Shown here piece by piece: positions 37,479 through 50,695 of a stretch of 64,000 nt of DNA. Origin of the DNA: Sanderia malayensis (lineage: Eukaryota > Cnidaria > Scyphozoa > Semaeostomeae > Pelagiidae); NCBI GenBank assembly GCA_013076295.1, contig RQOL01000285.1, positions 1-64,000 on the forward strand, in the 5' to 3' direction. How positions within the stretch are numbered: position 1 is the stretch's first letter; each line of letters opens with the position of its first letter. The notes beneath the pieces were generated by a model that saw only the letters and a program-made list of their open reading frames with translations, made no database searches and had not been told where the DNA came from. The position numbers and the translations under genes are program-made.

Positions 37479-39960
37479 TAACGTGGATTCATTTGCAATT
37501 AGTGTGCAGTAATGTTAATATCACTGAAAACAAGAAAATGCATGTGTATTTTACTTAGTTTCACCTGTAGAAACCTGGATTCATGTGCAATTAGTGTGCA
37601 GTAATGTTAATATCACTGAAAACAAGCAAATGCATGTGATTTTTACTTAGTTTCAGCTGTAATAACGCGGAATCATGTGCAATTAGTGTGCAGTAATGTT
37701 AATATCACTGTAAACAAGCAAATGCATGTGTATTTTACTTAGTTTCACTTGTAGAAACGTGGATTCATGTGCAATTAGTGTGCAGTAATGTTAATATCAC
37801 TGAAAACATACAAATGCATGTGTATTTTACTTAGTTTCAGCTGTAATAACGCGGATTGATGTGCAATTAGTGTGCAGTAATGTTAATATCACTGAAAACA
37901 AGCAAATGCATGTGTTTTTTACTTAGTTTCAGTTGTAATAACGCGGATTCATGTGCAATTAGTGAGCAGTAATGTTAATATCACTGAAAACAAGCAAATG
38001 CATGTGTATTTTACTTAGTTTAACCTGTAGAAACGTGGATTCGTGTGCAATTAGTGTAAAGTAATGTAAATATCACTGAAAACAAGCAAATGCGTGTGTA
38101 TTTTACTTAGTTTCACCTGTACAAACGTGGATTCTTGTGCAATTAGTGTGCACTAATGTTAATATCACTGAAAACAAGCAAATGCATGTGTATTTTACTT
38201 AGTTTCAGCTGTGGTAACGTGGAGTCTTGTGCAATTAGTGTGCAGTAATGTTAATATCACTGAAAGCAAGCAAATACAAAGGTACTTTACTTAGTTCCAG
38301 CTGTAATAACGTAGGTTCATGTGCAATTAGTGTGCAGTAATGTTAATATCACTGAAAACAAGCAAATGCATGTGTATTTTACTTAGTTTCACCTGTAGAA
38401 ACCTGGATTCATGTGCAATTAGTGTGCAGTAATGTCAATATCACTGAAAACAAGCAAATTCATGTGTATTTTACTTAGTTTCACCTGTAATAACGCGGAT
38501 TCATGTGCAATTAGTGAGCAGTAATGTTAACATCACTGAAAACAAGCAAATCCATGTGTATTATACTTAGTTTCACCTGTAGAAACTTAGATTCGTGTGC
38601 AATTAGTGTGCAGTAATGTTAATATCACTGAAAACAAGCAAATGCATGTGTATTTTACTTAGTTTCAGCTGTAATAACGGGGATTCATGTGCAATTAGTG
38701 TGCAGTTATTTTGATATCACTGAAAACAAGCAAATGCATGTGTATTTTACTTAGTTTCACCTGTAGAAACGTGGATTCGTGTGCAATTAGTGTGCAGTAA
38801 TGTTAATATAACTGCAAACAAGCAAATGCGTGTGTATTTTACTTAGTTTCACCTGTAGAAACGTGGATTTATGTGCAATTAGTGTGCACTAATGTTAATA
38901 TCACTGAAAACAAGCAAATGCATGTGTATTTTACTTAGCTCCAGCTGTAATAACGTGGATTCATGTGCAATTAGTGTGCAGTAATGTTAATATCACTGAA
39001 AACAAGCAAATGCATGTGTATTTTACTTAGTTTCACCTGTAGAAACCTGGATTCATGTGCAATTAGTGTGCAGTAATGTTAATATCACTGAAAACAAGCA
39101 AATGCATGTGTTTTTACTTAGTTTCAGCTGTAATAACGCGGATTCATGTGCAATTAGTGTGCAGTAATGTTAATATTACTGAAGACAAGCAAATGCATGT
39201 GTATTTTACTTAGTTTTACCTGTAGAAACCTGGATTCATGTGCAATTAGTGTGCAGTAATGTTAATATCACTGAAAACAAGCAAATGCATGTGTTTTTTA
39301 CTTAGTTTCAGCTGTAATAACGCGGATTCATGTGCAATTAGTGTGCAGTAATGTTAATATCACTGAAATCAAGCAAATGGATGTGTATTTTACTTAGTTT
39401 CACTTGTAGAAACTGGATTCATGTGCAATGAGTGTGCAGTAATGTTAATATCACTGAAAACAAGCAAATGCATGTGTATTTTACTTAGTTTCAGCTGTAA
39501 TAACGCGGATTTATGTGCAATTAGTGTGCAGTAATGTTAATATCACTGAAAACAACAAATGCATGTGTATTTTACTTAGTTTCACCTGTAGAAACGTGGA
39601 TTCTTGTGCAATTAGTGTGCAGTAATGTTAATATCACTGAAAACAATCAAATGCATATGTATTTTACTTAGCTCCAGCTGTAATAACGTGGATTCATGTG
39701 CAATTAATGTGCAGTAATGTTAATATCACTGAAAACAAGCAAATGCATGTGTATTTTACTTAGTTTCACCTGTAGAAACCTGGATTCATGTGCAATTAGT
39801 GTGCAGTAATGTTAATATCACTGAAAACAAGCAAATGCATGTGTTTTTACTTAGTTTCAGCTGTAATAACGCGGATTCATGTGCAATTAGTGTGCAGTAA
39901 TGTTAATATCACTGAAAACAAGCAAATGCATGTGTATTTTACTTAGTTTCACCTGTAGAA
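37479..39960 (+). repeat. Satellite subfamily S array, substitution-bearing part
   Basis: About 27 monomers with GTGTGCAGTAATG and TGTATTTTACTTAG. Two types occur: S1 with CACCTGTAGAAAC and S2 with CAGCTGTAATAAC. From about 38.9 to 39.96 kb they alternate strictly, making 184-bp dimers, and the GCTCCAGCTG tag at 38938 and 39669 suggests an eight-monomer unit. Ordinary point changes are spread along the monomers, as expected of real copies. Confidence 0.9.
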
Positions 39961-42900
39961 ACTGGATTCATGTGCAATTAGTGTGCAGTAATGTTAATAT
40001 CACTGAAAACAGCAAATGCATGTGTATTTTACTTAGTTTCACTGTAATAACGGGATTCATGTGCAATTAGTGTGCAGTAATGTTAAATCACTGAAAACAA
40101 GCAAATGCATGTGTATTTACTTAGTTTCACTGTAAAACGTGATTCTGTGCAATTAGTGTGCAGTAATGTTAATATCACTGAAAACAAGCAAATGCATGTG
40201 TATTTTACTTAGTTTCACTGTAGAAACGTGGATTCATGTGCAATTAGTGTGCAGTAATGTTAATATCACTGAAAACAAGCAAATGCATGTGTATTTTACT
40301 TAGTTTCACTGTAAACGTGGATTCATGTGCAATTAGTGTGCAGTAATGTTAATATCACTGAAAACAAGCAAATGCATGTGTATTTTACTTAGTTTCAGCT
40401 GTAATAACGTGGATTCATGTGCAATTAGTGTGCAGTAATGTTAATATCACTGAAAACAAGCAAATGCATGTGTATTTTACTTAGTTTCACCTGTAGAAAC
40501 GTGGATTCATGTGCAATTAGTGTGCAGTAATGTTAATATCACTGAAAACAAGCAAATGCATGTGTATTTTACTTAGTTTCACCTGTAGAAACGTGGATTC
40601 ATGTGCAATTAGTGTGCAGTAATGTTAATATCACTGAAAACAAGCAAATGCATGTGTATTTTACTTAGTTTCACCTGTAATAACGTGGATTCATGTGCAA
40701 TTAGTGTGCAGTAATGTTAATATCACTGAAAACAAGCAAATGCATGTGTATTTTACTTAGTTTCACCTGTAGAAACGTGGATTCATGTGCAATTAGTGTG
40801 CAGTAATGTTAATATCACTGAAAACAAGCAAATGCATGTGTATTTTACTTAGTTTCAGCTGTAATAACGTGGATTCATGTGCAATTAGTGTGCAGTAATG
40901 TTAATATCACTGAAAACAAGCAAATGCATGTGTATTTTACTTAGTTTCACTGTAAAACGTGGATTCATGTGCAATTAGTGTGCAGTAATGTTAATATCAC
41001 TGAAAACAAGCAAATGCATGTGTATTTTACTTAGTTTCAGCTGTAATAACGTGGATTCATGTGCAATTAGTGTGCAGTAATGTTAATATCACTGAAAACA
41101 AGCAAATGCATGTGTATTTTACTTAGTTTCACCTGTAAAACGTGGATTCATGTGCAATTAGTGTGCAGTAATGTTAATATCACTGAAAACAAGCAAATGC
41201 ATGTGTATTTTACTTAGTTTCACCTGTAAAACGTGGATTCATGTGCAATTAGTGTGCAGTAATGTTAATATCACTGAAAACAAGCAAATGCATGTGTATT
41301 TTACTTAGTTTCACCTGTAGAAACGTGGATTCATGTGCAATTAGTGTGCAGTAATGTTAATATCACTGAAAACAAGCAAATGCATGTGTATTTTACTTAG
41401 TTTCAGCTGTAATAACGTGGATTCATGTGCAATTAGTGTGCAGTAATGTTAATATCACTGAAAACAAGCAAATGCATGTGTATTTTACTTAGTTTCACCT
41501 GTAAAACGTGGATTCATGTGCAATTAGTGTGCAGTAATGTTAATATCACTGAAAACAAGCAAATGCATGTGTATTTTACTTAGTTTCACCTGTAATAACG
41601 TGGATTCATGTGCAATTAGTGTGCAGTAATGTTAATATCACTGAAAACAAGCAAATGCATGTGTATTTTACTTAGTTTCACTGTAAAACGTGGATTCATG
41701 TGCAATTAGTGTGCAGTAATGTTAATATCACTGAAAACAAGCAAATGCATGTGTATTTTACTTAGTTTCAGCTGTAATAACGTGGATTCATGTGCAATTA
41801 GTGTGCAGTAATGTTAATATCACTGAAAACAAGCAAATGCATGTGTATTTTACTTAGTTTCACTGTAAAACGTGGATTCATGTGCAATTAGTGTGCAGTA
41901 ATGTTAATATCACTGAAAACAAGCAAATGCATGTGTATTTTACTTAGTTTCACCTGTAAAACGTGGATTCATGTGCAATTAGTGTGCAGTAATGTTAATA
42001 TCACTGAAAACAAGCAAATGCATGTGTATTTTACTTAGTTTCAGCTGTAATAACGTGGATTCATGTGCAATTAGTGTGCAGTAATGTTAATATCACTGAA
42101 AACAAGCAAATGCATGTGTATTTTACTTAGTTTCACCTGTAGAAACGTGGATTCATGTGCAATTAGTGTGCAGTAATGTTAATATCACTGAAAACAAGCA
42201 AATGCATGTGTATTTTACTTAGTTTCAGCTGTAAAACGTGGATTCATGTGCAATTAGTGTGCAGTAATGTTAATATCACTGAAAACAAGCAAATGCATGT
42301 GTATTTTACTTAGTTTCAGCTGTAATAACGTGGATTCATGTGCAATTAGTGTGCAGTAATGTTAATATCACTGAAAACAAGCAAATGCATGTGTATTTTA
42401 CTTAGTTTCACCTGTAAAACGTGGATTCATGTGCAATTAGTGTGCAGTAATGTTAATATCACTGAAAACAAGCAAATGCATGTGTATTTTACTTAGTTTC
42501 ACCTGTAGAAACGTGGATTCATGTGCAATTAGTGTGCAGTAATGTTAATATCACTGAAAACAAGCAAATGCATGTGTATTTTACTTAGTTTCAGCTGTAA
42601 TAACGTGGATTCATGTGCAATTAGTGTGCAGTAATGTTAATATCACTGAAAACAAGCAAATGCATGTGTATTTTACTTAGTTTCACCTGTAAAACGTGGA
42701 TTCATGTGCAATTAGTGTGCAGTAATGTTAATATCACTGAAAACAAGCAAATGCATGTGTATTTTACTTAGTTTCACCTGTAGAAACCTGGATTCATGTG
42801 CAATTAGTGTGCAGTAATGTTAATATCACTGAAAACAAGCAAATGCATGTGTATTTTACTTAGTTTCACCTGTAGAAACGTGGATTCATGTGCAATTAGT

Positions 42901-43719
42901 GTGCAGTAATGTTAATATCACTGAAAACAAGCAAATGCATGTGTATTTTACTTAGTTTCACTTGTAAAACGTGGATTCATGTGCAATTAGTGTGCAGTAA
43001 TGTTAATATCACTGAAAACAAGCAAATGCATGTGTATTTTACTTAGTTTCAGCTGTAATAACGTGGATTCATGTGCAATTAGTGTGCAGTAATGTTAATA
43101 TCACTGAAAACAAGCAAATGCATGTGTATTTTACTTAGTTTCACTGTAGAAACGTGGATTCATGTGCAATTAGTGTGCAGTAATGTTAATATCACTGAAA
43201 ACAAGCAAATGCATGTGTATTTTACTTAGTTTCACCTGTAAAACTGGATTCATGTGCAATTAGTGTGCAGTAATGTTAATATCACTGAAAACAAGCAAAT
43301 GCATGTGTATTTTACTTAGTTTCAGCTGTAATAACGTGGATTCATGTGCAATTAGTGTGCAGTAATGTTAATATCACTGAAAACAAGCAAATGCATGTGT
43401 ATTTTACTTAGTTTCACCTGTAGAAACTGGATTCATGTGCAATTAGTGTGCAGTAATGTTAATATCACTGAAAACAAGCAAATGCATGTGTATTTTACTT
43501 AGTTTCAGCTGTAATAACGCGGATTCATGTGCAATTAGTGTGCAGTAATGTTAATATCACTGAAAACAAGCAAATGCATGTGTATTTTACTTAGTTTCAC
43601 CTGTAAAACGTGGATTCTTGTGCAATTAGTGTGCAGTAATGTTAATATCACTGAAAGCAAGCAAATGCAAATGTATTTTACTTAGTTTCAGCTGTAATAA
43701 CGTGGATTCATGTGCAATT
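39961..43719 (+). repeat. Satellite subfamily S array, over-uniform part next to the gap
   Basis: About 41 monomers nearly identical over about 80 bp. Almost all variation sits in the short stretch where S1 and S2 differ, and it is mainly missing bases: CACTGTAAAACG for CACCTGTAGAAACG, CGGGATTC for CGTGGATTC or CGCGGATTC at 40051, GATTCTGTG for GATTCATGTG or GATTCTTGTG at 40141. I read this as a collapsed-repeat consensus rather than true sequence. The last two monomers before the gap look normal again. Confidence 0.85.
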
Positions 43720-43819
43720 NNNNNNNNNNNNNNNNNNNNNNNNNNNNNNNNNNNNNNNNNNNNNNNNNNNNNNNNNNNNNNNNNNNNNNNNNNNNNNNNN
43801 NNNNNNNNNNNNNNNNNNN
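43720..43819. other. Assembly gap (100 N)
   Basis: Exactly 100 unknown bases, a conventional size for a gap of unknown length. Left of it is subfamily S, right of it a d/e-type monomer of the alternate block, so the boundary between the two domains is missing. Confidence 0.98.
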
Positions 43820-45467
43820 CTGTAATAGCGTGAATTTACGTGTAAATTGTGTGTCATTATATTTAAATAATACTGAAAAAAGCAAATCCGTGTGTATTTC
43901 ACTTAGTTTCACCTGTAATAACGAGGATTCATGTGCAATTAGTGTGAATGAATGTTAATATCACTGACAACAAGTAATGCATGTGTATTTCACTTAGTTT
44001 CAACCTTAATAACGTGAATTTATGTGTGATTTGTGTGCATTATTGTTAATAACACTGAAAACAAGCAAATGCAAGTGTATTTCACTTAGTTTCAACTGTA
44101 AAAACGGGAAATTTTATGTAATTAGTGTGAACGAATGTTAATATCACTGAAAACAATAACTTCATGTGTTTTAACAAGCTTCAGCTGCAATAACGTCGAT
44201 TCATGTGCAATTAGTATGAATGAATGCTACTATCACTGAAAACAAGCAACTGCATGTGTATTTGCTTAGTTTCAACTTTAATAACGTGGAGTCATGTGCA
44301 ATTAGTGTGAATGTATGTTAATATCACTGAAAACAAGCAAATGCATATGTATTTCACTTCGTTTTAACTGTAATAACGGGAAATTTTATGTAATTAGTGT
44401 GAACGAATGTTAATATCACTGAAAACAAGTAACTTCATGTGTTTTACACAGTTCAGCTGAATAACGTGATTCATGTGCAATTAGTATGAATGAATGCTAC
44501 TATCACTGAAAACAAGCAACTGCATGTGTATTTGCTTAGTTTCAACTTTAATAACGTGGAGTCATGTGCAATTAGTGTGAATGAATGTTAATATCACTGA
44601 AAACAAGCAAATGCATATGTATTTCACTTCGTTTCAACTGTAATAACGTGGATTCATGTGCAATCAGTGTGAAAGAAGGTTAATATCACTGACAACAAGT
44701 AAATGCATGTGTATTTCACTTAGTTGCAACCTTAATAACGTGAATTTATGTGTGATTTGTGTGCATTAATGTTAATAACACTGAAAACAAGCAAATGCAA
44801 GTGTATTTCACTTAGTTTCAACTGTAATAACGGGAAATTTTATGTAATTAGTGTGAACGAATGTTAATATCACTGAAAACAAGTAACTTCATGTGTTTTA
44901 CACAGCTTCAGCTGCAATAACGTCGATTCATGTGCAATTAGTATGAATGAATGCTACTATCACTGAAAACAAGCAACTGCATGTGTATTTTGCTTAGTTT
45001 CAACTTTAATAACGTGGAGTCATGTGCAATTAGTGTGAATGAATGTTAATATCACTGAAAACAAGCAAATGCATATGTATTTCACTTCGTTTCAACTGTA
45101 ATAACGTGGATTCATGTGCAATCAGTGTGAAAGAAGGTTAATATCACTGAAAACAAACAACTACATATGTATTTTATATAGTGTCCACTGTAATAACGGG
45201 GATTTGTGTGCAATTAATTTGAATGAATGTTAATATCACTGACAACAAGTAAATGCATGTGTATTTCACTTAGTTTCAACTGTAATAACGGGAAATTTTA
45301 TGTAATTAGTGTGAACGAATGTTAATATCACTGAAAACAAGTAACTTCATGTGTTTTACACAGCTTCAGCTGCAATAACGTCGATTCATGTGCAATTAGT
45401 ATGAATGAATGCTACTATCACTGAAAACAAGCAAATGCATATGTATTTCACTTCGTTTCAACTTTAA
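43820..45467 (+). repeat. Alternate monomers after the gap, with short tandem modules
   Basis: k, l, e, m, n, o, p classes. The CGGGAAATTTTATG monomer recurs at about 44102, 44374, 44828 and 45286, giving three- and five-monomer modules. The first 650 bp have many one-base losses against other copies (CAGTTCAGCTGAATAACG near 44450; GAAAAAAGC near 43875), suggesting poor consensus. Confidence 0.8.
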
Positions 45468-48127
45468 TAACGTGTATTCATATGGATTTTGTGTGCATTA
45501 ACGTTAATATCACTGAAAACAAGCAAATGCAAGTGTATTTCACTTCGTTTCAACTGTAATAGCGTGGATTCATGTGCAAATTGTGTGAAAGAATGTTAAT
45601 ATCACTGAAAAGAAACAACTACAAGTGAATTGTACATGGTTTCCACTTTAATAACGTGGATTCATGTGTAATTTCTGTGCATTAATGTTAATAACACTGA
45701 AAAGATGCAAATGCATCTGTATTTCTATTAGTTTTAGCTGTAATAACGTAGATTCATGTGCAATTAGCGTGAATGAATGTTAATATCACTGACAACAAGT
45801 AAACGCACGTGTATTTTACTTAGTTTCAACTGTAATAACGTGAATATATGTGGAATTTGTGTGCATTAAATTTAATAACACTGAAAACAAGCAAATGCTT
45901 GTGTATTTCACTTAGTTTCAACTGTAATAACGTGATTTTTTCTGTAATCAGTCTGAACGAATGTTAATATCACTGAAAACAAATAACTTCATGTGTTTTT
46001 ACATAGTTTTAGCTGCAATAACGTCGATTCATGTGCAATTAGTGTGGTTGAATGCTAATATCACTGAAAACAAGCAACTGCATGTGTATTTCACTTTGTT
46101 TCAACTGTAATAACGTGGATTCGTTTGGATTTTGTGTGCATTAATGTTAATGTTACTGAAAACAAGTAAATACATATGTATTTCACTTCCTCTCAACATT
46201 AATAACGTGGATTCATGTGGATTTTGTGTGCATTAACTGTAATATAAATGAAAACAAGCAATAGCATGTGTATTTCACTTCGTTTCAACTGTAATAACAT
46301 GGATTCATGTGCAATTAGTGTGAAAGAATGTTAATATCACTGAAAACAAACAACTAAATGTGATTTTTACATAGTTTCCACTGTAATAACGTGGATTCAT
46401 GTGCAATTAGTGTGAATGACCGTTAATATCACTGAAAACAAGTAAACGCACGTGTATTTTACTTAGTTTCAACTGCAATAACGTGAATTTACGTGTAAAT
46501 TGTGTGCATTAACGTTATTAATACTGAAAACAAGCAAATCCATGTGTATTTCACTTAGTGTCACCTGTAATAACGAGGATTCATGTGCAATTAGTGTGAA
46601 TGAATGTTAATATCACTGACAACAAGTAAATGCATGTGTATTTCACTTAGGTTCAACCTTAATAACGTGAATTTATGTGTGATTTGTGTGCATTAATGTT
46701 ATTACACTGAAAACAAGCAAATGCAAGTGTATTTCACTTAGTTTCAACTGTAATAACGGGAAATTTTATGTTATTAGTGTGAACGAATGTTAATATCACT
46801 GAAAACAAGTAACTTCATGTGTTTTACACAGCTTCAGCTGCAATAACGTCGATTCATGTGCAATTAGTATGAATGAATGCTACTATCACTGAAAACAAGC
46901 AACTGCATGTGTATTTTGCTTAGTTTCAACTTTAATAACGTGGAGTCATGTGCAATTAGTGTGAATGAATGTTAATATCACTGAAAACAAGCAAATGCAT
47001 ATGTATTTCACTTCGTTTCAACTGTAATAACGTGGATTCATGTGCAATCAGTGTGAAAGAATGTTAATATCACTGAAAACAAACAACTACATATGTATTT
47101 TACCTAGTGTCCACTGTAATAACGGGGACTTGTGTGCAATTAGTATGAATGAATGCTAATATCACTGACAACAAGTAAATGCATGTGTATTTCACTTAGT
47201 TTCAACTGTAATAGGGTTGATTCATGTGCAATTAGTGTGAATGAATGCTAATATCACTGAAACAAGCAACTGCATGTGTATTTTGCTTAGTTTCAACTGT
47301 GATAACGTGGATTCATGTGCAAATAGTGTGAATGAATGTTAATATCACTGAAAACAAGCAAATGCGTATGTATTTCACTTCGTTTCCACTGTAATAAAGT
47401 GGACTCATATGGATTTTGTGTGCATTAATGTTAATATCACTGAAAACAAGCAAATGCATATGTATTTCACTTCGTTTCAACTTTAATAACGTGTATTCAT
47501 GTGGATTTTGTGTGCATTAACGTTAATATCACTGAAAACAAGCAAATGCAAGTGTATTTCACTTCGTTTCAACTGTAATAGCGTGGATTAATGTGCAATT
47601 AGTGTGAAGGAATGTTAATATCATGAAAAGAAACAACTACAAGTGAATTGTACATGGTTTCCACTTTAATAACGTTTATTCATGTGTAATTTCTGTGCAT
47701 TAATGTTAATAACACTGAAAAGATGCAAATGCATGTGTATTTCTAATAGTTTTAGCTATAATAACGTGGATTCATGTGCAATTAGCGTGAATGAATGTTA
47801 ATATCACTGACAACAAGTAAACGCACGTGTATTTTACTTAGTTTCAACTGTAATAACGTGAATATATGTGGAATTTGTGTGCATTAAATTTAATAACACT
47901 GAAAACAAGCAAATGCTTGTGTATTTCACTTAGTTTCAAGTGTAATAACATGAATTTTTATGTAATCACTCTCAACGAATGTTAATATCACTGAAAACAA
48001 GTAACTTATGTGTTTTTACATAGTTTTAGCTGCAATAACGTCGATTCATGTGCAATTAGTGTGAATGAATGTTAATATCAGTGAGAACAAGCAAATGCAA
48101 ATGTATTGCACTTCGTTTCAACTGTAA
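45468..48127 (+). repeat. Second copy of the 27.3-30 kb block
   Basis: About 29 monomers in the same order as 27347 onwards, offset about 18121 bp, including ATTCATATGG, GAATATATGTGG and TAACATGG monomers. Differences include scattered one-base deletions (GAAACAAGC near 47260, ATCATGAAAAG near 47622, AACTTATGTG near 48004). Confidence 0.85.
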
Positions 48128-49411
48128 TAACGTGGATTCATGTGGATTTTGTGTGCATTAATGTTAATGTTACTGAAAACAAGTAAATACATATGTATTT
48201 CACTTCCTCTCAACATTAATAACGTGGATTCATGTGGATTTTGTGTGCATTAACTTTAATATAAATAAAAACAAGCAAATGCATGTGTATTTCACTTCGT
48301 TTCAACTGTAATAACGTGGATTCATGTGCAATTAGTGTGAAAGAATGTTAATATCACTGAAAACAAACAACTACATGTGAATTTTACATAGTTTCCACTG
48401 TAATAACGTGAATATATGTGGAATTTGTGTGCATTAAATTTAATAACACTGAAAACAAGCAAATGCTTGTGTATTTCACTTAGTTTCAAGTGTAATAACA
48501 TGAATTTTTATGTAATCACTCTCAACGAATGTTAATATCACTGAAAACAAGTAACTTCATGTGTTTTTACATAGTTTTAGCTGCAATAACGTCGTTCATG
48601 TGCAATTAGTGTGAATGAATGTTAATATCAGTGAGAACAAGCAAATGCAAATGTATTGCACTTCGTTTCAACTGTAATAACGTGGATTCATGTGGATTTT
48701 GTGTGCATTAATGTTAATGTTACTGAAAACAAGTAAATACATATGTATTTCACTTCCTCTCAACATTAATAACGTGGATTCATGTGTAAATTCTGTGCAT
48801 TTTGTTAATAACACTGAAAAGAAGCAAATGCATGTGTATTTCTATTAGTTTCAACTGTAATAACGTGGATTCATGTGCAATTAGTGTGAATGAATGTTAA
48901 TATCACTGAAACCAAGTGAACGCACGTGTATTTTACTTAGTTTCAACTGTAATAACGTGAATTTACGTGTAAATTGTGTGCATTAATGTTAATAATACTA
49001 AAAACAAGCAAATCCATGTGTATTTCACTTAGTTTCACCTGTAATAACGAGGATTATGTGCAATTAGTGTGAATGAATGTTAATATCACTGACAACAAGT
49101 AAATGCATGTGTATTTCACTTAGTTTAAACCTTAATAATGTGAATTTATGTGTGATTTGTGTGCATTAATGTTAATAACACTGAAAACAAGCAAGTGCTT
49201 GTGTATTTCACTTAGTTTCAACTGTAATAACGGGAAATTTTATGTAACTAGTGTGAACGAATGTTAATATCACTGAAAACAAGTAACTGCATGTGTATTT
49301 TGCTTAGTTTCAACTGTGATAACGTGGATTCATGTGCAAGTAGTGTGAATGAATGTTAATATCACTGAAGACAAGCAAATGCGTATGTATTTCACTTCGT
49401 TTCCACTGTAA
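48128..49411 (+). repeat. 1284-bp tandem duplication, copy 1
   Basis: Fourteen monomers. Contains an odd three-base loss, GTGCATTTTGTTAATAAC, where related monomers read GTGCATTAATGTTAATAAC, and the one-base loss GTCGTTCATG near 48593. Confidence 0.88.
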
Positions 49412-50695
49412 TAGCGTGGACTCATGTGGATTTTGTGTGCATTAATGTTAATTTACTGAAAACAAGTAAATACATATGTATTTCACTTCCTCTCAACATT
49501 AATAACGTGGATTCATGTGGATTTTGTGTGCATTAACTTTAATATAAATGAAAACAAGCAAATGCATGTGTATTTCACTTCGTTTCAACTGTAATAACGT
49601 GGATTCATGTGCAATTAGTGTGAAAGAATGTTAATATCACTGAAAACAAACAACTACATGTGAATTTTACATAGTTTCCACTGTAATAACGTGAATATAT
49701 ATGGAATTTGTGTGCATTAAATTTAATAACACTGAAAACAAGCAAATGCTTTTCTATTTCACTTAGTTTCAAGTGTAATAACATGAATTTTTATGTAATC
49801 ACTCTCAACGAATGTTAATATCACTGAAAACAAGTAACTTCATGTGTTTTTACATAGTTTTAGCTGCAATAACGTCGATTCATGTGCAATTAGTGTGAAT
49901 GAATGTTAATATCAGTGAGAACAAGCAAATGCAAATGTATTGCACTTCGTTTCAACTGTAATAACGTGGATTCATGTGGATTTTGTGTGCATTAATGTTA
50001 ATGTTACTGAAAACAAGTAAATACATATGTATTTCACTTCCTCTCAACATTAATAACGTGGATTCATGTGTAAATTCTGTGCATTTTGTTAATAACACTG
50101 AAAAGAAGCAAATGCATGTGTATTTCTATTAGTTTCAACTGTAATAACGTGGATTCATGTGCAATTAGTGTGAATGAATGTTAATATCACTGAAACCAAG
50201 TAAACGCACGTGTATTTTACTTAGTTTCAACTGTAATAACGTGAATTTACGTGTAAATTGTGTGCATTAATGTTAATAATACTAAAAACAAGCAAATCCA
50301 TGTGTATTTCACTTAGTTTCACCTGTAATAACGAGGATTATGTGCAATTAGTGTGAATGAATGTTAATATCACTGACAACAAGTAAATGCATGTGTATTT
50401 CACTTAGTTTAAACCTTAATAACGTGAATTTATGTGTGATTTGTGTGCATTAATGTTAATAACACTGAAAACAAGCAAGTGCTTGTGTATTTCACTTAGT
50501 TTCAACTGTAATAACGGGAAATTTTATGTAATTAGTGTGAACGAATGTTAATATCACTGAAAACAAGTAACTGCATGTGTATTTTGCTTAGTTTCAACTG
50601 TGATAACGTGGATTCATGTGCAAGTAGTGTGAATGAATGTTAATATCACTGAAAACAAGCAAATGCGTATGTATTTCACTTCGTTTCCACTGTAA
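49412..50695 (+). repeat. 1284-bp tandem duplication, copy 2
   Basis: Offset exactly 1284 bp from copy 1 and sharing GTGCATTTTGTTAATAAC. The loss GTCGTTCATG of copy 1 is absent here, and a different loss, TTAATTTACTG near 49451, is present. Confidence 0.88.

Noticed and set aside
43639..43958. Open frames across and beside the N run on both strands
   Set aside because: They are open only because 100 unknown bases contain no stop. The remainder is repeat sequence.
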